A DNA stretch of 64,000 nt, taken from NCBI GenBank assembly GCA_002409325.1, contig DHUU01000001.1, forward strand, positions 1 to 64,000. Direction: 5' to 3'. Of the stretch, positions 53,049 through 63,700 are shown one piece after another. Under the pieces are notes generated by a model. That model did no database searches. It was not told the origin of the DNA and saw only the letters and a list, made by a program, of their open reading frames with translations. The translations under genes were made by a program, and so were the position numbers. Numbering within the stretch: the first letter of the stretch is position 1; each line of letters opens with the position of its first letter. This DNA comes from Bacteroidales bacterium UBA5226. Its GTDB lineage: Bacteria; Bacteroidota; Bacteroidia; Bacteroidales; UBA932.

Positions 53049-53774
53049 ATGACCCGATCCTGTTCCTTGCCAGCAATCCTCTTTTTCCTTACTCTTCATC
53101 TGCTATTGAGTGAAATCCTGCCCGCCCAGGATCACACCGCAGTTAGCAGGTATTATGTGGAACAGAGCGGTGGCTATTCACCCCTTTACAACGGGATAAT
53201 ACCGCCTATGTATAGCATGTTCTACGAAGGTACCTATTACCTTGTTTCAGATGCATATTACCCGGGGACCGTCCTGTATAACGGGAAATTGTACGTTGAT
53301 ATGCAACTCAACCTGAACGTGCATAGGGATGAATTGTACGTAATGATACCGGAATTCAATTCCAGCTCTGTTCTCTTGAAGGCCCATGTAGAATCGTTCA
53401 CTATGGGCGACATGCATTTTGTCAATATCGTGAAGGAAAAATGGCCTAATGCTCCGGAACAGGGATATTACCGTGTCCTGTATTCGGGAAACGATATAAG
53501 TGTCCTGAAAAGGACCGTCAAGAGAATGAACAGTGCGACAGCAGCCAATGACAGAAAGGTGTCTTACGTTTTTGAAGAGAGTACTTCTTATTACATCCTC
53601 AGAAACGGTTATTTTCACCCGGTTAACCGTAAATCTTCGGTTTTACAGGTTTTACCCGAACTGCGCAAGGAATTGAATCGCCATATAAGAGATGAAAAGC
53701 TCAAATTCGGAAAAGACCAGCGGGAAGCCTCTTTAGTGTCGTGTGCGATGCTATATCAAAAGGAGGCAAAATGA
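53049..53774 (+). CDS. Secreted protein of unknown function (first gene of TonB-receptor operon)
   Basis: A 241-residue protein with a signal peptide (LPAILFFLTLHLLLSEILPAQ). I do not recognise a domain. It is rich in Tyr and beta-type sequence (YSPLYNGIIPPMYSMFYEGTYYLVSD); the charged C-terminal third (QVLPELRKELNRHIRDEKLKFGKD, in parts) looks helical. The ATG at 53049 follows the -7 box; an upstream TTG at 53025 lies inside that box. It ends in a 4-base overlap with the receptor gene, so it probably assists that receptor. Confidence 0.75.
   Translation: MTRSCSLPAILFFLTLHLLLSEILPAQDHTAVSRYYVEQSGGYSPLYNGIIPPMYSMFYEGTYYLVSDAYYPGTVLYNGKLYVDMQLNLNVHRDELYVMIPEFNSSSVLLKAHVESFTMGDMHFVNIVKEKWPNAPEQGYYRVLYSGNDISVLKRTVKRMNSATAANDRKVSYVFEESTSYYILRNGYFHPVNRKSSVLQVLPELRKELNRHIRDEKLKFGKDQREASLVSCAMLYQKEAK
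53761..53766 (+). promoter_or_regulatory. Unusually strong Shine-Dalgarno before the TonB receptor
   Basis: AGGAGG, preceded by AAAA, lies 4 bases before ATG 53771. Such perfect sites are rare in Bacteroidota and in this window, and it fixes the receptor start inside the end of the previous gene. Confidence 0.6.
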
Positions 53775-56533
53775 AAAGACGCTTATACTCCCTCCGGCAT
53801 ATACTCCTGCTGTCTATTTCATTGTCAGTCATTGGTGTGGCCTATGCTCAGGAATCTTACAACCTGCGTTATGTTACCCTGGATTCCATAGTAAGGACAC
53901 TGGAACATCGTACTCCTGACCGTTTCTATTATGCACCTGAACAAACAGATACCTTATTAATCACCCTGCAGGCTGAAACAGGAAATGTGTTGGAAACGCT
54001 TGGCAGGGAATTGAAAAAAAGTGGTTTTTCACTTTACCGCGTGCAACAACACCGGTGGGCCATTCTCAGGGGAACCCCCGTAAGTGGAATACACGAAGGT
54101 TTTTATTCCGATTCCATGGAAAACGGGAAACACAACCAGGAAGAATTATCACAGATTTCAGATAACGGGAAACAGGCTGCAGATTCCGAAAACCGCCTTT
54201 ATACACTGGGAGATCCACAATTTTCCGGTCTTGAAGGAAGTGTCCGCCTTACCGGGTATATACATGACCACCTGAGCGGAGAACCCGTTTCGGGGGTAAC
54301 CGTTATGACTGAGGACAAGAAATATTACGCCATGTCCGATTCCTACGGATTTTACTCCCTTTCTATGCCCAGAGGATACAACACGCTCATCATTCAGGGT
54401 TTTGGCTACAAGGATTCGCGTCGTTACCTCCGGATATTTTCCGACAGTGCTCTGGATTTGAACATAGCAGAAGAGGTTTTTTCTTTGCAGGGTATTGTTG
54501 TCTCGGCAGAAAAAATGGAAAATGTACGAAATGTGCGCCTGGGCCTTGAACGTGTCAGGGCAGACAGAATCCGCCATATTCCAATGGCTTTCGGAGAAGC
54601 AGACGTGATCAGGGCGGTGCTGACACTGCCAGGTGTCAAATCGGTGGGTGAAGCGGCCGGGGGGTTTAATGTCAGGGGCGGCGCAACAGACCAGAACCTG
54701 ATCCTGTACAACCAGGGGACCATATATAATTCATCCCACCTTTTCGGGCTGTTTTCGCTCTTCAATAACGATGTGATCAGCAGCCTGGAATTGTACAAAA
54801 GCTCAATTCCTGCAAAGTACGGCGGCCGGATCTCTTCTGTCCTGGAAGTTAATTCAAGGGAAGGCAATAAAAACCGCTTTACCGGATCGGCAGGTATCGG
54901 ACTGCTTACCACAAAACTCACACTGGAAGGGCCCATAATTAAAGACAGAACATCAGTTTTGATTGCCGGACGCACAACGTATTCAAACTGGCTCATGAAG
55001 CTCATTCCAAAGGAAAGCGGGTACAATAACGGTTCGGCCAATTTCTATGACCTGAACGCCGGAATATCGCACCGTTTCAATCAGAACAACCACCTGTTTG
55101 TGAACGGTTATTTCTCCCGGGACAGGTTTTCTTTTGATCCCAATGTCTCCTACCGCTACCAGAACATCAACGGTTCTGTCCGTTACCGCAGCGTCCTTAC
55201 AGACCGTACCGATATGGTCCTGACCCTGGCCTATGATAAATACAATTACCATATGCAGGATACCACTAATACAGCCATGGGTTATGACATGTCGTTTTCT
55301 TTACAGCAGGTAAGCCTTAAAGCCGATTTTTCCACCCGTCTGAACGGGAAACACAAACTGGATTATGGACTCAATGCCTTTTATTACATCCTGGATCCGG
55401 GTACCTATGTTCCGTTTGACCATAGATCCCTTGTTTCTGCGGACATCCTGCAAAGAGAACAGGCCTTTGAAACAGCCCTCTATCTGAGCGATACCTGGGA
55501 AATCACACCGGAACTGTCTGTGGAAATGGGGTTCCGGTACGGCTTATACTCTGCCCTAGGCCCCAACCGTCATTACCTGTACCATCCCGATAAGCCCAGG
55601 TCGGTGGAAACCACCATAGATAGTGTTTCTGTAGGAGCTGGTAAAATGATCGCCCCCTATCATGCTCCTGAATTCAGGGTTTCTATGCGCTATGCCTTTA
55701 CCAGCGATTTTTCGGTCAAGGCCGGATTCAACAGCATGCGACAGAATATCCACATGTTATCCAACACAACGGTCATATCCCCCACCGACATATGGAAATT
55801 ATCCGATGCCAATATCCGGCCCCAGAAAGGCTGGCAAACAGCCCTTGGTTTTTATAAAAACCTTATGAACAACACCCTGGAGCTTTCTGTAGAAGGATAC
55901 TACAAACATATGGACCGTTATCTGGATTACGCTTCCTTTGCCCGCCTGCTGATGAACCACCGTATTGAAACCGATGTCATAGAAACACGCGGAAGGGCAT
56001 ATGGCGTGGAGGTGATGCTTAAACGATCCCTGGGAAGGCTCAACGGCTGGCTATCCTATACCTATTCCCGTACAGAACTCAGACAGGATGATCCCAGGGT
56101 GGCGGAACCTGTAAACAAGGGGAACTGGTACCCGGCACCCTACGACAAGCCACATGATCTGAAACTGGTCGGAAATTTTAAATTTACACACCGTTTCAGT
56201 TTCTCCATGAACATGGACTATAGTACGGGAAGGCCTATGACCATGCCCGTTGGCACTTATTACTATGCCGGAGGCTGGCGGCTGTTGTACGGTGACCGGA
56301 ACGCCCACCGCATTCCGGATTATTTCCGGTTGGATATATCGTTCAACATAGAGCCGTCCCATAAACTTACCCTGCTCACCCACAGTTCCGTTACTATTGG
56401 TGTGTATAATGTGACGGGGAGAAAGAATCCCTATTCTGTATTCTTCCAGACAGAAGGCAACACGGTTAATTCCTATATGCTTTCCATTTTCGGATGTCCG
56501 ATTCCCTACATAACATACAACATAAGGTTCTAA
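53771..56533 (+). CDS. TonB-dependent receptor with STN and carboxypeptidase-like domains
   Basis: A 920-residue outer-membrane receptor. Signal peptide about 1-29 (ends GVAYAQ). The STN domain covers about 35-110 (LRYVTLDSIVRTLE onward). A carboxypeptidase-regulatory-like beta-sandwich spans about 165-250 (GYIHDHLSGEPVSGVTVM). The plug runs from about 260 (IVVSAEKMENVRNVRLG, DVIRAVLTLPGVKSVGE, GGFNVRGGATDQNLILYN in parts), then a 22-strand-type barrel ending in YITYNIRF. No SusD partner is present, so it is not a SusCD pair; the DUF4249 lipoprotein next door takes that place. STN domains usually contact an anti-sigma factor, but none is adjacent. Substrate unknown. Confidence 0.92.
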   Translation: MKRRLYSLRHILLLSISLSVIGVAYAQESYNLRYVTLDSIVRTLEHRTPDRFYYAPEQTDTLLITLQAETGNVLETLGRELKKSGFSLYRVQQHRWAILRGTPVSGIHEGFYSDSMENGKHNQEELSQISDNGKQAADSENRLYTLGDPQFSGLEGSVRLTGYIHDHLSGEPVSGVTVMTEDKKYYAMSDSYGFYSLSMPRGYNTLIIQGFGYKDSRRYLRIFSDSALDLNIAEEVFSLQGIVVSAEKMENVRNVRLGLERVRADRIRHIPMAFGEADVIRAVLTLPGVKSVGEAAGGFNVRGGATDQNLILYNQGTIYNSSHLFGLFSLFNNDVISSLELYKSSIPAKYGGRISSVLEVNSREGNKNRFTGSAGIGLLTTKLTLEGPIIKDRTSVLIAGRTTYSNWLMKLIPKESGYNNGSANFYDLNAGISHRFNQNNHLFVNGYFSRDRFSFDPNVSYRYQNINGSVRYRSVLTDRTDMVLTLAYDKYNYHMQDTTNTAMGYDMSFSLQQVSLKADFSTRLNGKHKLDYGLNAFYYILDPGTYVPFDHRSLVSADILQREQAFETALYLSDTWEITPELSVEMGFRYGLYSALGPNRHYLYHPDKPRSVETTIDSVSVGAGKMIAPYHAPEFRVSMRYAFTSDFSVKAGFNSMRQNIHMLSNTTVISPTDIWKLSDANIRPQKGWQTALGFYKNLMNNTLELSVEGYYKHMDRYLDYASFARLLMNHRIETDVIETRGRAYGVEVMLKRSLGRLNGWLSYTYSRTELRQDDPRVAEPVNKGNWYPAPYDKPHDLKLVGNFKFTHRFSFSMNMDYSTGRPMTMPVGTYYYAGGWRLLYGDRNAHRIPDYFRLDISFNIEPSHKLTLLTHSSVTIGVYNVTGRKNPYSVFFQTEGNTVNSYMLSIFGCPIPYITYNIRF

Positions 56534-57720
56534 TGTCTATGCCTATGAAATACCTATGGAAGCTTTTGGGAATCGTATTTCCCGCACTGATATGGGTGTC
56601 CTGTATTGTTCCATACGAGCCGGAAGAACTAGTAAACCTGGATGATATCATAGTGGTGGAAGGGAACATTTCACTGACCGGTCCCTTTAGTATCCGAATA
56701 ACAAGGAGCACACCCATCAGCTCCTACCAGTACGGGCATAAAACCATTAATATAGAACGCAACGCAAACGTTTTCGTTCGCAACAGACAGGGAAAGAAAT
56801 ACAGCCCCAACTCGGTTACTGCCCAGGGCGAGTACCTCTTTGACTTTTCCCCGGAGAACCCAAACCAGGAGGAAGAATACCAGTTGGTTATAGAGTCACA
56901 GGACGGGCGCTCCTATGAGACAGATTTCCGCAAATCCCGTCATAGCAGCGACATGGAACTGAATTATAAGATTGATACGGTAGCGGAAAAAATCAGCATC
57001 TATGTAAGCTCCCATGACCAGGCCGGATTGTCCAGGTATTACTATTGGCAGTACTCTGAAACCTGGGATTATGTCTCTCAGAGGCCCGCCTATTGTTATT
57101 TTGACGTTTCCTCTGTCAAGGAAACTAATAATTTTAAACCCTGGATGTATCGCTGTTGGAACAGCCGCGCATCTTCCGAAATCCTACTGGTTGAGACATC
57201 ATCGCTTGTCCAGGACAGGATCAAAGATCTGGAGATCCATTCGATCAATTTCCGTGACATCCGCATTACCCAGCATTACAGTATTGATGTAATCCAGACG
57301 GTGCTGGACAACGATGCCTACCTGTATATGGAAAATATGCGAAAGAATTCGTACGATATCGGGGATATTTTTTCTCCCCAGCCTAATGAGATCAGCGGTA
57401 ACATCCGTTGCGTTACCGACCCTTCTGTCCGTGCCATTGGATTTGTATCTGTGTGTAATTCTGTTAGGAAAATGCTGTTTATCAACTGCGTAGGACTACC
57501 CGGCTATATCCGGGAACCCATGCCTCCGGACACCATAGTCCCTTTAGATGCCAAGGTGGGCTTTATGCTGTCTCTAATCCAGCAGGGGTATTCCCCCCAT
57601 ACGATAGACCCTCTGGCTAAAGTCAGCTACTGGAACCTTACAAGATGCATAGATTGCCGGAACAAAGGCGGAAAGCCGGTGGTTCCCCCCTTCTGGCCGG
57701 TTGAATGGCCATGGTTTTGA
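56533..57720 (+). CDS. DUF4249 lipoprotein
   Basis: A 395-residue lipoprotein: leader then lipobox WVSC at Cys24. Early residues YEPEELVNLDDIIVVEGNIS are typical of DUF4249, followed by an Ig-like beta region (ITRSTPIS, NANVFVRNRQGKKY) and conserved RYYYWQYSETWDY. The family regularly accompanies STN-type TonB receptors in Bacteroidetes and is thought to be a surface or periplasmic partner; no enzyme activity is known. The ATG overlaps the receptor stop by one base (TAATG). Confidence 0.85.
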   Translation: MSMPMKYLWKLLGIVFPALIWVSCIVPYEPEELVNLDDIIVVEGNISLTGPFSIRITRSTPISSYQYGHKTINIERNANVFVRNRQGKKYSPNSVTAQGEYLFDFSPENPNQEEEYQLVIESQDGRSYETDFRKSRHSSDMELNYKIDTVAEKISIYVSSHDQAGLSRYYYWQYSETWDYVSQRPAYCYFDVSSVKETNNFKPWMYRCWNSRASSEILLVETSSLVQDRIKDLEIHSINFRDIRITQHYSIDVIQTVLDNDAYLYMENMRKNSYDIGDIFSPQPNEISGNIRCVTDPSVRAIGFVSVCNSVRKMLFINCVGLPGYIREPMPPDTIVPLDAKVGFMLSLIQQGYSPHTIDPLAKVSYWNLTRCIDCRNKGGKPVVPPFWPVEWPWF

Positions 57721-57731
57721 AAGTTGAAATT

Positions 57732-59420
57732 ATGAAACGGATCCTGACAGTACTTATACTATCTGCAACTTCCCTGTTGCTCCGTGCGCAAAGTCAAATG
57801 CTGCATGAACGGCTGTACCTGAGTACAGACAAGGAGTGTTATATTGCAGGCGAACCTATGTGGATTTCTGCCTTTTGCTACGACGCCGTATCAGGAAAAC
57901 CATCTCCTGTGAGCGCCGTGGCTTATATAGAACTTCAGAACCTTTCGGGCTCAGTGGTACAGGCTAAGATAGCCCTAACTGACGGCCGGGGCAGCGGGTT
58001 GATTGACCTGCCCGTATCCCTTCCTACAGGAAACTACCGTCTGATAGCCTATACCCGTTACATGTATTCAGAAAGTGAACATAATGTGTTTAAACGGATC
58101 ATAACAATCTACAACCCGCTGACATCACTGCGTTCCGATAATGTAAAAGTTGCTTCGGGCGCAGAACCGACCCGTTTCCCTGAGACACAACCCGAAAGCA
58201 CAAGGGAACTTAACGTGTTGACCAACAGCAAAGTGTACCAGTCCGGAGAACAGGTCAGGATAACGCTCAGCCATTCCCTGCCCGGTGGAGTGTCGCTGTC
58301 TGTCTCGGTTTTCAGAAAAGACAATTTAAACCATTTCTGCAATCCCTCCATATCGGCGTTTGTAGACAGCACACGGAATCAGTCTTTTACTCCTTTCCCT
58401 TTATGGAGGGTTGATTATCCGGGAGAAGTCATCCGCGGACATGTAGTGGACGAAAATAACAATCCGGTTGCCTCCTCAAGGGGTTTTGGATCGTATATTT
58501 CCATTGCAGGGAATCAGATACAATATTTCACAGGGGAGTTAATGGATAACGGCAGTGTACGTTTTTTTACTTCCAACCTCTACGGGGACGGTACCCTGAT
58601 AAGCTATATACCATCGCTCAACGACAGAAAGTATCACCTGGTGCTGGATTCTGTGTACATGAATCCCAGGGTTAACGAGCTCCCGGAACTTATCCTTGAT
58701 ATAACACAACAGCATGTTTTAGAAGAAAGAAGCCTGAGTGTTCAGTTGTCTCAGGCCTTCGGTCTGGATACTCTGTTCAGGGAAGAAAAAACCGAAACAA
58801 ACCTGTTGTTTGAAAACTCGGGGATTGTTTACAAACTGGACGAGTATACGCGCTTCCCGACCATGGGAGAAGTAATTGTAGAATTCATAAGAGAAGCCCG
58901 TTTCCGGACGGTCGGCGGCTCCCGCGTGCTCCAGCTGCGCCTGAGAGATGCCGGCGGAACAGTTTATTATGTGGACGATCCAACCCCGCCCCTGGTACTT
59001 CTGGACGGCATCCCGGTCCGGGACCATGAAAAAATATACGCCTACGATCCGGCCCTGGTCAGGGAGATTATAGTTTATCCGGACAAATATGCCTTCGGAC
59101 CCATATACTACAACGGGATACTATTTCTGAAAACTTACCGCGGCGACTTTCCTGACATGAAGCTGGAGGAGTCTATGCGGATTCATGAATTCCAGGGTGT
59201 CCAGAATTCCCATTCTTTCGGGACTGTACCCGGTGACAGCCGCCTGCCCGATCTGCGCCATACCCTGTACTGGAATCCCCGGGTTGATCTTAAAGATACT
59301 GACCCGGTCACATTCAGGACAACAGCATCGCAAACAAAAGGAACTTTTGTGGTGGTAGCCGAGGGAATGAACCGGGAGGGAAAATCTTTCAGGAATTCGA
59401 CAGAGTTTACAGTAAAATAA
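57732..59420 (+). CDS. MG2-like secreted protein with TonB-plug-like tail
   Basis: A 562-residue secreted protein (signal ending LLLRAQS). The first ~130 residues resemble an alpha-2-macroglobulin MG2 domain: ERLYLSTDKECYIAGEPMWISA, then LPTGNYRLIAYTRYM. A middle beta-rich region with a FGSYISIAGN stretch follows. Near 415-470 LVLLDGIPVRDHEKIYAYDPALVREIIVYP (in parts) resembles the plug segment of a TonB receptor, but no barrel follows. The start is ATG 57732, 11 bases past the DUF4249 stop. It is the last gene of a four-gene operon; a role in substrate capture or docking at the receptor is inference. Confidence 0.78.
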   Translation: MKRILTVLILSATSLLLRAQSQMLHERLYLSTDKECYIAGEPMWISAFCYDAVSGKPSPVSAVAYIELQNLSGSVVQAKIALTDGRGSGLIDLPVSLPTGNYRLIAYTRYMYSESEHNVFKRIITIYNPLTSLRSDNVKVASGAEPTRFPETQPESTRELNVLTNSKVYQSGEQVRITLSHSLPGGVSLSVSVFRKDNLNHFCNPSISAFVDSTRNQSFTPFPLWRVDYPGEVIRGHVVDENNNPVASSRGFGSYISIAGNQIQYFTGELMDNGSVRFFTSNLYGDGTLISYIPSLNDRKYHLVLDSVYMNPRVNELPELILDITQQHVLEERSLSVQLSQAFGLDTLFREEKTETNLLFENSGIVYKLDEYTRFPTMGEVIVEFIREARFRTVGGSRVLQLRLRDAGGTVYYVDDPTPPLVLLDGIPVRDHEKIYAYDPALVREIIVYPDKYAFGPIYYNGILFLKTYRGDFPDMKLEESMRIHEFQGVQNSHSFGTVPGDSRLPDLRHTLYWNPRVDLKDTDPVTFRTTASQTKGTFVVVAEGMNREGKSFRNSTEFTVK

Positions 59421-59426
59421 TTTTTT

Positions 59427-60710
59427 TCAACGTCCGGTGACCTGCAGGTAAATGCTTTTAGCCACCTGATAATCCCTTATGGCATCAATCCTTTTATCCT
59501 GACTTTCCTGCAGAAAACCCCGGGCGGCAAGCAATTCGGTAAGGCTAACAGTCCCGGCCCTGTAATATGTTTCGTTTAGACGGGCATTTTCCTGCGATTC
59601 CTCAACAGTAAGTTCTGCCAGCAGGTATTTCTGGTAAGCTTCCACAAATGAACCCCAGGCCTGGCGGATCTGCATAAGCAATTGTTGATGCCCGTCTTCC
59701 CGGCGTATCTGCGCTTTTGATTCTTCAAGCTTCTTCTGGCGGATGGCGTAAGAACCCCTGCCCCAATCTGATATGGGAATACGAACGGCAGCCATGACGG
59801 CTCCGTTCCAATTGTTTTTATCTAAAAGATTTTCGTAATAATAAAACGCACCTACACCTACCTGGGGCATATAGGAAGCGGTTTCAATCTTTTTTTCCAG
59901 TGATGCCGCACGCACGCCCATTTCAAGGAGTTTGTATTCTGTTCTGAGAGAAAGCACGGCAGCAGGCTCAAGAAAGTACTGTATGGGATCGTCTACCAGA
60001 ATATCCTGAGCAGGGGCGATCACAAAATGATCCACCGAATCTACGGGAAAACCCATCTGACGGGCCAGGGCCATGGTTGCCAGGTATATTCCGTTCTCAA
60101 GTTCCACATTTTTTGTGCTCAGGGTATGCTGTTGCAATTTAACCTTCAGCACTTCGTTTTGTCCCAGGACACCTGCATTTACAGCCTGATGTACGTCTTT
60201 GTACAGGGAATCCAGCACCTGCTGCATCAGGGCAACGGTTTTTCTTTTTTCATACAATGAATACAAAAGCCAGTAATATTCATCTGTCTTTGCCAGTACT
60301 TCATCTTTTTTCTGTGCAGTAAACAGTTCACTGGCACGAACACCGGTATCGGCAAGTTTTGTAGAATAAAAAATCTTTCCCCCCATAAAAACAGGCTGTA
60401 CAGCCATAGCACTCACCATTACCCCGTCTTTGAGAAGCGACATGCTGCCCAGCATGCCCAGGTCAAGCGATATCACAGGATTGCTTGCCTTAAATCCCAT
60501 TCCGAAGGCAGATATGTTGGGGAAAAAGTACGTCATGGCCTGTTTCTTCATCAGAAGGGATATTTGTTCGCCGATCTTCATCTCCTGCAGCTGAGCATTC
60601 TTTTCAATGGCCATTTGCCTGCAGTCTTCAAGGGTATAAGGCTGGGCGGCCAGATGCTGAAATATGGCAGGAAAACAGAGAGTAATTATCAGGAAAATGG
60701 TCTTCCTCAT
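59427..60710 (-). CDS. TolC-family outer-membrane efflux protein
   Basis: A 427-residue protein with signal peptide (FLIITLCFPAIFQHLAAQ). It has TolC-family coiled-coil repeats: YTLEDCRQMAIEKNAQLQEM at the start and the internal repeat with LKVKLQQHTL and ESKAQIRREDG; it ends in a heptad-rich helix. It forms the outer-membrane channel of the tripartite pump encoded just upstream. Its ATG shares one base with the RND stop (TAATG). It is convergent with the MG2-like gene, 6 bases between the stops, without a visible terminator. Confidence 0.9.
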   Translation of the reverse strand: MRKTIFLIITLCFPAIFQHLAAQPYTLEDCRQMAIEKNAQLQEMKIGEQISLLMKKQAMTYFFPNISAFGMGFKASNPVISLDLGMLGSMSLLKDGVMVSAMAVQPVFMGGKIFYSTKLADTGVRASELFTAQKKDEVLAKTDEYYWLLYSLYEKRKTVALMQQVLDSLYKDVHQAVNAGVLGQNEVLKVKLQQHTLSTKNVELENGIYLATMALARQMGFPVDSVDHFVIAPAQDILVDDPIQYFLEPAAVLSLRTEYKLLEMGVRAASLEKKIETASYMPQVGVGAFYYYENLLDKNNWNGAVMAAVRIPISDWGRGSYAIRQKKLEESKAQIRREDGHQQLLMQIRQAWGSFVEAYQKYLLAELTVEESQENARLNETYYRAGTVSLTELLAARGFLQESQDKRIDAIRDYQVAKSIYLQVTGR

Positions 60711-63700
60711 TATAATTTCAGTTTTTCAGGTTCGCGAATAGATTTGATCTTGTCCTGTTTCCTGTAAAAGAGCCAATAAATAACGGGCAGAAAAACAGAC
60801 ACAAAGAACATAGAAGTAAGAACACCAAAAAAGATGGTGGCTGCCATGGGTGCCCAGAGTGAATCGTTGGTGATTAGCATAGGGATGACTGCAACAGCTG
60901 TAGAAGAAGATGTCTGGAATATGGGCCGGATACGCCGGCATCCCGCCATGAATGCTGCTTCCTTAACGGAATTGCCTTCTGCGCGGAGCGTCTCGGCATA
61001 ATCGAACATGATAATACCGTTTCGAACAACCAGTCCAATCAGGGTCACCAATCCCAGAAAAGTGGTCAGGCTTACCGGCAGACCAAGAACCCAGGTCCCG
61101 GCAAAGGCACCCAGTATACTTAGCAAGGTAGAGCCCATGACCAGTAATGAGAGGGAGATTTTTTTGAAGTGAAATAGCAAGATCAGAAAGATTAGGAAAA
61201 TGGCAATAACTACCCCTTTTAATATGCCGGGCATCATGGATTTGTCGGCCTGGTAGGTGCCGCCGTACTGGTACCAGACCCCATCGGGCATGGGGGTATC
61301 TTCCATAATATCAACAACCTGGTCAAACACGTCGGTGGATATTTTTCCGTACTTCAGGTCCATCATCAGAGTGAGTGTGGGATACCCGTTCCTTCGGACG
61401 ATCTGGGATATGTTCCATTCCGGCTCAAGGGTGGCAATCTGGCGCAACGGGACACCCGCACCCGGTATAATTCCCTGAACGTATTCATCTCCCAGCCTGT
61501 CAGGAGAAGGGGGTTCGTTCTGTCTGTCTGTACGAATCAGCACTGGAACCGTCTTCCCGTCTGACCACATGGAAGTCGCAGGCACCCCGGAATATCTGGA
61601 TGCCAGGTTAAGGGACAGTAATCCCGGATTGATACCCACGTGGGCAGCAGCGACCGGGTCTACGTTAACTCCTATGCCATATTGCATGCCTCCGAAATCG
61701 GAACGGACACTGGCTATGTAGGGGATTTTCCTGAATTCGGCGGCAAGAGAATCTGCCAGAATCATCATGGCTTCCTTGTTTTCTCCCTTGAGCCTTACTT
61801 CTACTTCATTGGCAGATAGCAGGGAATAATCCAGCCTCCTGACCCGGACATACGTACCGGGAAAATAATGCATGTACTTCTCCTGAAATAAAGCCACCAG
61901 GATTTCTGTAGCCTTGTAAGATGGCGTATTGACTATAAACTGACCATAATGAGGCCCGGGTATCTGAGGCGTATAGGAAGCCTGGAAACGGGGGGCACTG
62001 GTGCCGACAAAAGAGGTAATGGCCAATACCCGCTCGTCCTGCTGCATAAGCCTGCGCAGTGAATCAGTCAATTTTTCAGTTTCTCCCACCGAAGAACCGA
62101 ACGGAAGGTAAATTTCAACCACGAACTGGTTTCTGTCTGCCATGGGCATCAGGCGCTTAGGCAACTGCTGGTAAACAAAATAAGGCGCTACCAGGAAAAA
62201 TATGATCACCGCTATCACCCATTTGTGATGGGCAAAGGATTTGCGTAATGTTTTTTCATAGAATATCCCAAATAATTCCAGAATGGAAACGCCTCTCTTA
62301 CTTTTCTGCCGCTGTTTTTCCACCACCTGCTTTAACCCTTTCCGGATAGTAAAGTACTGGAAATAAGGTATGAACAGCATGGCTATCAACAAAGAGACCA
62401 TCAGAGAAATGGAAATGGTCCAGGGCGCCATGAAGATGAACTCTACAAAATTTTCGGGAAATGTCAAATAAAAGGGGAAGAAAGTGATGCTGATGGCCAG
62501 GGTAGCTGAAAAGACTGATTTAAAGTAGGAATTGGCTGCTGTAATGGAAGCTTTCCACCGGCTCATACCCTGATCCAGCAGAGTCATATAATTGTCTATC
62601 ACCACTATGCTATCATCCACGACCATGCCCAGGACAACCAACAGGGAAGCCAGCGTCACAGTGTTGATCTCAAAGCCCAGAACATACATTATCCCCAGGG
62701 ATATGAAAATGGTAATGGGAATGGTTGCTGCGGCAACAGAAGCCACGCGCAGGGGAAGCATCACCATCATTACAGCGATAACTGTCAAAACGGCCAGGAG
62801 CATTTCCTTAAGAAATGAATAAACGGAATCCTTCACCACCTGGGGCTGGTCTGCAATCCGGGAAATGCTAACATCGGGTGGAAGTTCCGATTCAAAGTCC
62901 TTCAGTACCTGGTTCACCTGTTTTCCCAATTCCACCATATCAAATCCCTTGTTCATTTCCATGGACAGGAGCAGGCATTTTTTTCCGTTGTTTGTTATGT
63001 AAGAAGAAGGGGCCGGGTATTCCCTGGCAACACGACCAATATCCTTGACGCGAAGAACATTGCCCAAGGGATCAAAGTAAACCGGCTGTTCCAGAATTTG
63101 TCTTTCGTTCTGATAGGCATTGTTCAGGTGGACCGGGATGCTCCCGTTGAGTGAATTGACCGTTCCGGCAGAAGTTACCAGGCCCGAGGAAAAGAGCTGT
63201 ACCATAATCTGTTGCGTATTTAAAGCATACGCAGCCAGTTTCTCTTTGTCCAGATATATGTTGATTTGTTCCTGCTGCTGGCCATAACGCTTGATATTGG
63301 TTACTATGGGCAGCGGCCTGAGGCGCCCTTCCAGCCTGTCAAGACAGTCATCCAGCTGATCGTATGTCAGGGATTCGCTTTCCAGGGTTATGAGAATGGC
63401 CGAGGTTTCGCCAAACTCACTGATGACCATCAGAGGCAATACTCCGGGAGGCAGCTGGGCTTTGAATTCATCCAGATCGAGGCGCAGGTTTGTATAGAAG
63501 TTGCGTGGCGTTTTTTCCTTTTCTGTAAGATCCAGGACAAAGTAGACTATCCCCTCCCGGGTCAGGGAGTAAGTCTTTTCACGGTCTATCTCTTTATAGC
63601 TGAGGATACGTTTTTCCAGCGGGATGGTAAGTTGTTCTTCCACCTGCTCCGATGAAGCTCCCGGGTAAACACCCACGACCAGGGCATTGCGGATGGTAAA

